DNA of 6,637 nt, from the NCBI GenBank assembly GCA_964413425.1, contig CAYPST010000165.1, forward strand, positions 1 to 6,637, read 5' to 3'. Both the position numbers and the translations under genes were made by a program. Origin of the DNA: DATFLS01 sp964413425. Its GTDB lineage: Bacteria > Fidelibacterota > JAANXI01. The notes under the pieces were generated by a model. It was not told where the DNA came from. It searched no databases and was given only the letters and a program-made list of their open reading frames with translations. Numbering within the stretch: position 1 is the first letter of the stretch; the number at the start of each line of letters is the position of its first letter. Shown piece after piece: positions 1 to 4,476 of the stretch.

Positions 1-90
1 ATGAACGAGGTCGTCAACGGTCACCCCGGCGAGGAAATTTCCGATGACGACGCCGGGAACGGGATCAGGAGCGGATTGGCGAGTTGTTAA
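1..90 (+). pseudogene. possible out-of-frame N-terminal segment of the hemerythrin-like gene
   Basis: An ATG at the first base opens a 29-codon frame (MNEVVNGHPGEEISDD...) that stops at TAA 88-90. It overlaps the out-of-frame beginning of the hemerythrin-like ORF. Joining this frame to the hemerythrin frame around 45-48 would give a plausible full N-terminus, which points to a single-base deletion in the genome or in the assembly. It lies at the window edge, so the true upstream context is unseen. It may also be chance. Confidence 0.3.
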
Positions 91-473
91 ACAAGACGGC
101 GGAATACACCGGCCCGCACTTCCGGTACGAGGAAGAAGCCCTGTACCCGGGACTGGTGGACATCTATGGTGAGGAGTACATCGACTCGCTCCTGGAGGAT
201 CACGACGGGGCGATCGCCAGCGCCCGGCGGCTGGTGGAGCTGGCCGGGCAGTCAGAACTCACTGATGCGGATGTCCGGGAAGCCATCGGATTGATTCGGG
301 GGCTCCTGCCGCACGTGAGCGACTGCGAAGGACTTTCCATCATGGTAGAACGGTTGCCGGAAGAGGAGGTCGATATCGTTCTGGAGGCCCGGGGCCGGGC
401 CCGCCAGGAGGATCTCAACCTGCTGGAATGGGCGGATTCGGTGCGGAAACGCCCCCGGCTCTCTTCCGCATAA
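84..473 (+). CDS. hemerythrin-like (HHE domain) protein, N-terminus damaged or incomplete
   Basis: A helical di-iron type protein, probably cytoplasmic, binding O2 or NO or sensing redox state. From the TTG at 84 it is 129 residues. Visible ligand-type motifs are PHFRYEEEALYP (H12, E16), EDHD (H40) and LLPHVSDCEG (H77), followed by a conserved-looking tail ending LLEWADSVRKR. The TTG is unlikely to be the true start. The same frame is open back to position 48 and reads ERDQERIGELL, which looks like the first hemerythrin helix but has Gln where I would expect the first ligand His. A TGA at 45-47 blocks it further upstream. A different frame opens with ATG at position 1 (MNEVVNGHPGEEISDD) and ends at 88-90, so a one-base frameshift near 45-60 could join the two parts. 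Family assignment is firm; the gene start and whether it is intact are not. The next gene converges on it from the minus strand. Confidence 0.8.
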   Translation: MLNKTAEYTGPHFRYEEEALYPGLVDIYGEEYIDSLLEDHDGAIASARRLVELAGQSELTDADVREAIGLIRGLLPHVSDCEGLSIMVERLPEEEVDIVLEARGRARQEDLNLLEWADSVRKRPRLSSA

Positions 474-482
474 GCAATACCT

Positions 483-523
483 CCCTGCACAGGCACCTCG
501 AATTCGAGGTGCCATGCGCAGGG
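483..523 (+). terminator. long palindromic hairpin after the hemerythrin-like gene
   Basis: Ten bases after the hemerythrin stop there is a perfect 22-base palindrome (492-513), able to fold as a 9-bp stem with an AATT loop. It is flanked by CCCTGC (483-488) and GCAGGG (518-523), which extend the stem across a small internal mismatch. No T-run follows, so it is not a standard intrinsic terminator. It could instead stabilise the 3' end of the mRNA, block transcription from either side between the convergent genes, or bind a dimeric protein. Confidence 0.5.
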
Positions 524-525
524 GG

Positions 526-690
526 ATGTCAGTGCATCTCCCGTCCTGGCGAGACCACTGCACGTCGAGCGCCTCCCGGTCGGCAAGCTCGTTGACTTCC
601 GGTATGATGGAAGTCCATGTGGCAAAACATCGCGAGACACAAGATATCGACGAAATCAAGTATTTAGTTGTAAAAATCCAGGAAGCATAG
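526..690 (+). other. short open frame of uncertain reality between the two hemerythrin genes
   Basis: ATG 526 opens 54 codons ending at TAG 688-690. The first half is Ser/Arg-rich and does not look like protein. The last 28 residues, from the double ATG at 604-609, look more coding-like (MMEVHVAKHRETQDID, then IKYLVVKIQEA). There is no proper ribosome binding site before either start and I recognise no family. It may be a gene remnant or chance. Apart from this and the hairpin, I see nothing else in 474-769. Confidence 0.15.
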
Positions 691-769
691 GAGAGTGTGG
701 GACTTTCTCAACACCAGGGTTATTTCATTCCCATGATTCTCCCCAACCGTCCTGAGAGAGCTCGCCCGC

Positions 770-1213
770 CTAACTGGTACCGTCAAATGAATCCAAGAGT
801 GAGACAACCAGCGCGTTTGCCACAGGATCGAGTATGGTATTCAACCACGGATAGAGGGTATATTCCTCGGTGGCATTGTGCACATCGAGTAATCTCCGGA
901 AGGAATCGGCCCCTGATTCCGTCCCACCATAACTTTCAGTTGTCCTCTCTCCAATCACCTCAAGTCGCTCCAGGAGTTGCCGGTGCTGCTGGATCAGCAT
1001 CGGTATGATCGAATCCGATGCCGCAAATTGAGATTCATATTCGGGAAAGATGATCTCTTCTTCTATCTCTATGTGATGCTCGAGCTGTTCCGCAAATGTG
1101 TCAAACACCGCCTGCGCATGCCGTTTATTATGATGTCGATGGGTATTCCATTTCTCCAGGAGGTCTTCAAGTGCCCTGTGATGTGTGGTCAGCTCGTCAT
1201 TGATATCAGGCAT
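770..1213 (-). CDS. hemerythrin-like (HHE domain) protein, complete
   Basis: A 147-residue four-helix-bundle di-iron protein, probably soluble and cytoplasmic, for O2/NO binding or oxidative or nitrosative stress response. All expected ligand motifs are present: TTHHRALEDLL (H11/H12), EHHIEIEEEIIFP (H47, E51), QQHRQLL (H77) and VHNATEEYTLYP (H112, E116), a normal set for this family. The frame also allows a TTG four codons upstream (1225), but I prefer the ATG at 1213 (MPDINDELTTHH), which has a weak GGA about 8 bases before it. The gene points toward the plus-strand hemerythrin gene, and the two proteins are clearly different subfamilies, not a recent duplication. A histidine-rich stretch (THRHHNKRH, residues 24-32) in the first loop is a mild oddity. 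The exact role is unknown. Confidence 0.92.
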   Translation of the reverse strand: MPDINDELTTHHRALEDLLEKWNTHRHHNKRHAQAVFDTFAEQLEHHIEIEEEIIFPEYESQFAASDSIIPMLIQQHRQLLERLEVIGERTTESYGGTESGADSFRRLLDVHNATEEYTLYPWLNTILDPVANALVVSLLDSFDGTS

Positions 1214-1384
1214 AAAAGATTCCAATTATTTATGATTGCAGGCTTTTCTCGTCTAAAATAACCTACAGGTATCGGTCATGATGTGCAAGGTGAAGGGGCA
1301 AGAAATACATGCCGGAGGAAAGGGAGTAGATATAAAAGGGTTATGAGTGGGAAAGGAGATATCGCATTCATGATCCGCGGTTAT

Positions 1385-1414
1385 CCCCGACACGTCGGGG
1401 CAGGTTGTTTTTTT
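1385..1414 (+). terminator. hairpin followed by T-run, intrinsic-terminator-like
   Basis: CCCCGA and TCGGGG (1385-1390 and 1395-1400) form a GC-rich stem around a CACG loop, followed a few bases later by seven Ts (1408-1414). It has the form of a rho-independent terminator on the plus strand, yet no plus-strand gene ends just upstream. It may insulate the operon starting near 1593 from read-through, or be part of a dispersed palindromic repeat together with the hairpin at 1424-1461. Confidence 0.45.
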
Positions 1415-1423
1415 GCGTTTTCT

Positions 1424-1461
1424 GCCGCTTCTTCGCCGCTTTGCCTCGGCGAAGAAGCGGC
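1424..1461. repeat. perfect 15-bp inverted repeat, 8-base loop
   Basis: GCCGCTTCTTCGCCG at 1424-1438 is exactly complementary to 1447-1461, with loop CTTTGCCT. It begins 10 bases after the T-run of the preceding hairpin. Two strong hairpins in tandem in a gene-free stretch suggest a REP-like dispersed palindromic element. In the rest of 1226-1592 I see only a weak promoter candidate and the ribosome binding site of the next ORF. Confidence 0.6.
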
Positions 1462-1501
1462 GAAGGATGTGGGCTATTTTTGCCGTAGGCATGCCTTTGG
1501 C

Positions 1502-1529
1502 ATTATGAATTATTCAGGTGGCCATACAA
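1502..1529 (+). promoter_or_regulatory. weak promoter candidate for the plus-strand operon
   Basis: TACAAT at 1524-1529 matches a sigma-70 type -10 box at five of six positions, with a poor -35 (TTATGA, 1502-1507) 16 bases upstream. It lies about 64 bases before the first start codon of the operon. Promoter consensus for this organism is unknown, so this is tentative. Confidence 0.25.
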
Positions 1530-1578
1530 TCGCTGACCTGTCAGAACCTGCCCCACCTGACCCACGAATAGACATATC

Positions 1579-1585
1579 GGGAGGA
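1579..1585 (+). promoter_or_regulatory. strong ribosome binding site for the 55-residue ORF
   Basis: GGGAGGA lies 7 bases before the GTG at 1593. It is the best Shine-Dalgarno sequence in the window and is the main reason for believing that the short ORF it precedes is translated. Confidence 0.6.
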
Positions 1586-1592
1586 TAAATCG

Positions 1593-1760
1593 GTGAATAT
1601 TCCTCAGCAGGTGCAGACAGGTGTAGAATATACTTCACCGGTGCAGTCTCCTGGATCACGCGGCCATGCAGAAGTGCTGCAATTCCCGGTCTCTGTGAAC
1701 CTGGACGAATGGCATGGAATATTTGTTGCTATAACAGATACAGGGAAATCAGGTAATTAA
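1593..1760 (+). CDS. small hypothetical protein, 55 residues, first ORF of the operon
   Basis: A GTG-started frame ending at TAA 1758-1760, preceded by a near-ideal ribosome binding site. I do not recognise the protein. It starts MNIPQQVQTGVEYTSPVQ and ends LDEWHGIFVAITDTGKSGN. It has no signal peptide, transmembrane helix or cysteine, and its C-terminal half alternates hydrophobic and polar residues as a small beta domain might. It stops 14 bases before the NfeD-like gene, whose own ribosome binding site is poor, so it could act as a leader ORF that couples translation to the next gene. It is short enough to be missed by ordinary gene finding. It may be a real small protein, a leader peptide, or chance. 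Confidence 0.42.
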   Translation: MNIPQQVQTGVEYTSPVQSPGSRGHAEVLQFPVSVNLDEWHGIFVAITDTGKSGN

Positions 1761-1774
1761 ACAGATGATATTTT

Positions 1775-2146
1775 ATGTGCCACATTATCCTTTTCATGCC
1801 TGTTATGGGATTGGGTGTCTTCTGGGTCTGGCCGGTTGAAATCGCCGGACCGGTCTATGCGGTGATTCTCCTGCTGTCTGTCGTCCTGTATGGCATTGTT
1901 TTACAGACCATGCAATCTCCGGTAACCACGGGATCCGAAGGACTCCGGCATACAGTGGGAATTGTGGTAAATGGAGGCGAGAAAGACTGTCTGGTTCAGG
2001 TCCGCAACGAAATCTGGACCGCGTCATCCAAAGAGCCGTTGAGCAGTGGTGAACAGGTTCTGATCACCGGATCGAACGGCCTCGTTTTCCAGGTGCAACG
2101 ATACACAAATCAAGGGAAAGGGGCATCCTCTTATGACAAAGTCTAA
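1775..2146 (+). CDS. small NfeD-like membrane protein
   Basis: A 123-residue inner-membrane protein. Two hydrophobic segments (about residues 3-23 and 27-47) are followed by a small soluble domain (about 56-112). That domain has the pattern of the NfeD C-terminal OB-fold: a G-x-V-x-x-G start, a buried-looking VRNEIWTASS strand, then LSSGEQVLITGSNGLVFQVQR. NfeD-type proteins usually assist membrane-microdomain or membrane-protein quality-control systems, often with SPFH partners; none is visible here. An in-frame TGA at 1766-1768 rules out a longer start. The ATG at 1775 has only a weak ribosome binding site, and ATG 1799 or 1808 would cut into the first helix. The last 14 bases overlap the next gene, which implies translational coupling. 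Fold assignment is from pattern only and the specific role is unknown. Confidence 0.75.
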   Translation: MCHIILFMPVMGLGVFWVWPVEIAGPVYAVILLLSVVLYGIVLQTMQSPVTTGSEGLRHTVGIVVNGGEKDCLVQVRNEIWTASSKEPLSSGEQVLITGSNGLVFQVQRYTNQGKGASSYDKV

Positions 2147-3044
2147 GCCTATTATCTGGGGCAGTGCCGGGGCTGTCGGGTTATTCGGATTATATTTCGG
2201 CATTCTGACGCTGGCGAATTCCTTTACCCATGCTATGGAACAATTTGGACAAATGTGGTACTGGGTTTTCCTGCTGGTCGCCGGATTCGGACTCCAGCTG
2301 GGGCTGTACATTTATATACGCCAGCGGTTACACCAGAAAATGAGAGGAGCCATAGCGGAAGTCGCGACGGCCGGGGGCATTTCCACCGGTTCCATGATTG
2401 CCTGCTGCGCCCATCATGTCGCCGACGTGCTTCCCTTGCTGGGACTCACGGCGGCTGCAGTGTTCTCGGCAGATTATCAGGTGCCGTTTATCATGCTGGG
2501 TGTCTTTTCGAACCTGGTGGGCATCACCATGATGCTTACGCTGATGCAGAAGCATAACCTCCGGGGAAACTCACCCATTCTGGGAGCTCTGGGTCGATTC
2601 AATATGAAAGCGGTACGGAACGGCGCCATTGCAGCTTCTGTGGTGGTAGTTGCCACCTCCTTCCTGGTGCAGGGTCTCCAGGGCGGTGATTCCGGTACTG
2701 TGTCAGGGCAAACTTTCGATTTACCCACTCAGCCCAACCAGGAAAGTTTTGTGACCATCGAAGTCACTCCTATTGAATTTTCATTTACCAGTCCGCCGGT
2801 GTTCGAAATCGCGCTCAATACGCATCGTGGGGCGCTGGATTTCGATCTGACCAACATCACCACATTGATGTGTGATCAGGGGACCGAATACGAACCGATT
2901 CGCTGGGAGGGCACTCCACCCGGGGGACATCACCGGAGTGGCATCTTGACCTTTCCGGCCCTCGACCATGAGATCTCACACTTCACAGTGACTATCAAAG
3001 GAGTCAATGGAGTCCCGGAACGGGTCTTTGAGTGGAAAATTTGA
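2133..3044 (+). CDS. five-helix membrane protein with CCAHH motif and exported C-terminal domain
   Basis: A 303-residue protein with no assigned function that I can name. The first 180 residues hold about five membrane segments (near 10-30, 43-66, 83-106, 112-134, 160-180). The third carries TGSMIACCAHHVADVLPLLG, which places two adjacent cysteines, two histidines and an aspartate in or at the membrane. This could bind a metal or be a redox-active thiol pair. Residues about 185-303 form a beta-rich domain, probably outside the membrane. It carries recognisable repeated-family phrases such as FEIALNTHRGALDFDL, WEGTPPGGHHRSGILTFP and GVPERVFEW, plus a single cysteine (MCDQG) of unknown importance. 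The ribosome binding site AAAGGGG lies 9 bases before the ATG. The gene overlaps the NfeD-like gene by 14 bases and lies directly before a thioredoxin-fold protein and CcdA, suggesting that its thiols or metal are kept reduced by them. This last point is inference. Confidence 0.85.
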   Translation: MTKSKPIIWGSAGAVGLFGLYFGILTLANSFTHAMEQFGQMWYWVFLLVAGFGLQLGLYIYIRQRLHQKMRGAIAEVATAGGISTGSMIACCAHHVADVLPLLGLTAAAVFSADYQVPFIMLGVFSNLVGITMMLTLMQKHNLRGNSPILGALGRFNMKAVRNGAIAASVVVVATSFLVQGLQGGDSGTVSGQTFDLPTQPNQESFVTIEVTPIEFSFTSPPVFEIALNTHRGALDFDLTNITTLMCDQGTEYEPIRWEGTPPGGHHRSGILTFPALDHEISHFTVTIKGVNGVPERVFEWKI

Positions 3045-3100
3045 GCAATGACCGAAGGGCGTTCACTCGGACGATGTTCACAGGAAGTTTTTCCAGGAGA

Positions 3101-3673
3101 ATGCAGGTTAAAACCTCCTCCCGAAGCCCTGTATTCCTGGTTTTTTTCATTGGAACAGTAATCGCCGGATGTACTACTGGTAATCCCGGGGAAGAGGTCC
3201 TCGATGCCGGCCTGGCGCGGAAGTTCGGTGTGCAGATTCCGCAGCAGCGGAGCGCAGCCCCGGACTTTCGTCTGGAGAATCTGGTCGGAGAAACCGTCTC
3301 CCTGCGGGATTACCGAGGGGATCTGTTGCTGCTCACTTTTTCTACCACCTGGTGAAGCTGGTGCCGGAAGGAGGCTCCTTCCCTGCAGAGGTTGCATGAG
3401 CGCTATCAAGATTATGACCGGTTTGCCATGGTGGTAATTGATCCCGGTGAAGGTCGGAAGACCGTTCGGCAGTTCGCAGAAGAGTTTGGCTGGACTTTTG
3501 ACGTACTGCTGGATCGGGACCACTCCGTTGCCAGGCGCTACGGAGTGAGAGGCCATCCCATGACCTTTCTCATAAGCTCGGATGGCACATTGCTCGGAGT
3601 TATTGTGGGATTCCGAGAGTGGGACAGCGGCTTGGCGTATCAGATTATTGACGAATTACTGGGAAGCGTCTGA
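3101..3673 (+). CDS. TlpA/ResA-like thioredoxin-fold lipoprotein, probable selenoprotein (UxxC)
   Basis: A membrane-anchored extracytoplasmic thiol-disulfide oxidoreductase, 190 residues if TGA 3353-3355 is read as selenocysteine. Residues 1-23 are a lipoprotein signal ending IAG before C24. The TlpA/AhpC-type domain starts at APDFRLENL (52-61), then VSLRDYRGDLLLLTF. The active site is W84-U85-S86-W87-C88-R-K-E where relatives have WCxxC. G151-H-P153-M-T-F supplies the usual cis-proline loop. All downstream parts are intact, which argues against a decayed gene. Without recoding it splits into a fragment ending at 3355 and another starting at TTG 3392, both in this frame. I chose ATG 3101 because it gives a standard lipoprotein leader. 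The AGGAG before it is very close, so ATG 3074 or GTG 3032 (overlapping the previous gene) remain possible. CcdA, the known electron donor for this class, starts one base after the stop. Confidence 0.86.
3353..3355 (+). other. in-frame UGA, proposed selenocysteine codon (U85)
   Basis: This TGA interrupts an otherwise continuous frame exactly at the N-terminal catalytic Cys of the thioredoxin-fold CxxC motif (W-U-S-W-C). TGA clearly ends other genes here, for example at 3042-3044, 3671-3673 and 4380-4382, so general reassignment of UGA to Trp or Gly is unlikely. The alternatives are a nonsense mutation of TGC/TGT or a sequencing error. Confidence 0.83.
3356..3390 (+). promoter_or_regulatory. 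candidate bacterial SECIS element
   Basis: GGAAGGA (3366-3372) pairs perfectly with TCCTTCC (3376-3382) around a GGC loop. Below it TGC/GCA (3362-3364 with 3385-3387) and CT/AG (3358-3359 with 3389-3390) extend the helix past small internal loops. The apical loop begins 17 bases after the TGA and has G at its first position; the wider loop reads AGGCU, resembling the AGGUCU loop of the E. coli fdhF element. It lies inside the coding sequence, as bacterial SECIS elements do. Part of the complementarity could follow from the conserved RKExPS residues, so folding alone is not proof. Confidence 0.72.
3661..3666 (+). promoter_or_regulatory. ribosome binding site fixing the ccdA start
   Basis: GGGAAG lies within the last codons of the selenoprotein, 8 bases before ATG 3675. 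It supports starting CcdA there and not at 3582, where the extra 31 residues only shadow the preceding gene. Confidence 0.6.
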
Positions 3674-3674
3674 T

Positions 3675-4382
3675 ATGAACGTGTCCGTGATTGGTGCTTT
3701 TTTCGCCGGAATGGCTTCCTTCGCATCACCTTGCATTCTTCCTCTGCTTCCTTCCTATCTGGGCCTTATCAGCGGGATTTCACTGGACGAGAGCTCTCCA
3801 CACAGGAGCAGAGATGCCGTTTGGCTGAAAGTGTTCACCCACGCGCTTTTATTCGTGCTGGGATTCTCGCTCATCTTCATCCTGCTGGGGGCAACGGCGA
3901 CGGTGTTCGGTCAACTGCTGGTGCGTCATCAGGACCTGATTGCTCGGATAGGCGGTGGTTTCGTGATCCTCATGGGTTTCTTCGTCCTCGGAGTTATTCG
4001 ACCAGGCATGCTACGTCAGGAATGGTGGTTCATTCCGCGTATTCAAGTCCGGCCGCAATATCCGGGGAGCTTCCTGGCCGGTATCGGATTCGGCGCCGGC
4101 TGGACGCCCTGTATCGGTCCGTTCCTGGGATCGGTCCTTGCGCTTGCGGCCAGCGCCTCAAGTATTGGGAGGGGAATCAACCTGCTCGCCCTCTATGCCC
4201 TGGGATTGGGACTTCCGTTTCTGGCAGCTGCTCTCGGATACGGGTGGATGCTCCGCCGGATACAACCGTACCTGCCCTTGATCCAGCAATTGAGCGGGGG
4301 CGTGATGGTGCTCATGGGAGGCCTGTTGCTGACGGGATGGTATGAAAGGCTCTCCAGATATCTCGTGTACTTATTTGGCTGA
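3675..4382 (+). CDS. ccdA: CcdA-type cytochrome c biogenesis / thiol-disulfide transporter
   Basis: An inner-membrane protein of 235 residues that carries electrons from cytoplasmic thioredoxin to extracytoplasmic thioredoxin-fold proteins. It belongs to the CcdA/DsbD-membrane-domain family and has the usual size for CcdA. The two catalytic cysteines are in the expected motifs: FASPCILPLLPSYLGL in the first helix and GWTPCIGPFLGSVL in the fourth. About six hydrophobic segments can be seen, with a charged loop (LDESSPHRSRD) after the first and an arginine-rich loop before the second Cys. The start at ATG 3675 gives the typical short N-terminus directly before the first helix. It follows the selenoprotein stop by one base, so the two are almost certainly cotranslated and work as donor and acceptor. 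No haem-maturation partner (ResB/CcsA) is in the window, so cytochrome c maturation is only one possible purpose. Confidence 0.95.
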   Translation: MNVSVIGAFFAGMASFASPCILPLLPSYLGLISGISLDESSPHRSRDAVWLKVFTHALLFVLGFSLIFILLGATATVFGQLLVRHQDLIARIGGGFVILMGFFVLGVIRPGMLRQEWWFIPRIQVRPQYPGSFLAGIGFGAGWTPCIGPFLGSVLALAASASSIGRGINLLALYALGLGLPFLAAALGYGWMLRRIQPYLPLIQQLSGGVMVLMGGLLLTGWYERLSRYLVYLFG

Positions 4383-4476
4383 GACCGGGAGCTACAATCC
4401 CCGGAACAGAATGATGAACAAGCAATGGAAGCTAAACTCGCAGATCTGAATTTTTGATACAGGAAACAGAAGTGAC

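Noticed and set aside
200..659. Two long minus-strand ORFs over the first hemerythrin gene
   Set aside because: Ser/Arg-rich shadow translations of a gene on the other strand, without start signals.
1283..1588. 101-residue plus-strand ORF, also from ATG 1370 with an AAGGAG before it
   Set aside because: Most of it translates the two hairpins and their flanks. The protein has no family features and runs into the ribosome binding site of the next ORF.
3353..3355. General reassignment of UGA to Trp or Gly in this organism
   Set aside because: TGA ends several neighbouring genes at natural family C-termini, and the internal TGA sits at a Cys position, not a Trp or Gly position.
3392..3673. Separate 93-residue ORF beginning at TTG
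   Set aside because: It is the C-terminal part of the thioredoxin-fold protein in the same frame as the upstream ORF. It starts after the active site, so it is not an independent gene.
3731..4345. 204-residue ORF in another frame of ccdA
   Set aside because: A shadow frame. CcdA motifs and the membrane pattern are in the other frame.
4385..4406. Weak inverted repeat after ccdA (CCGGG with CCCGG)
   Set aside because: Only five base pairs with a large loop and no T-run, so not convincing as a terminator.
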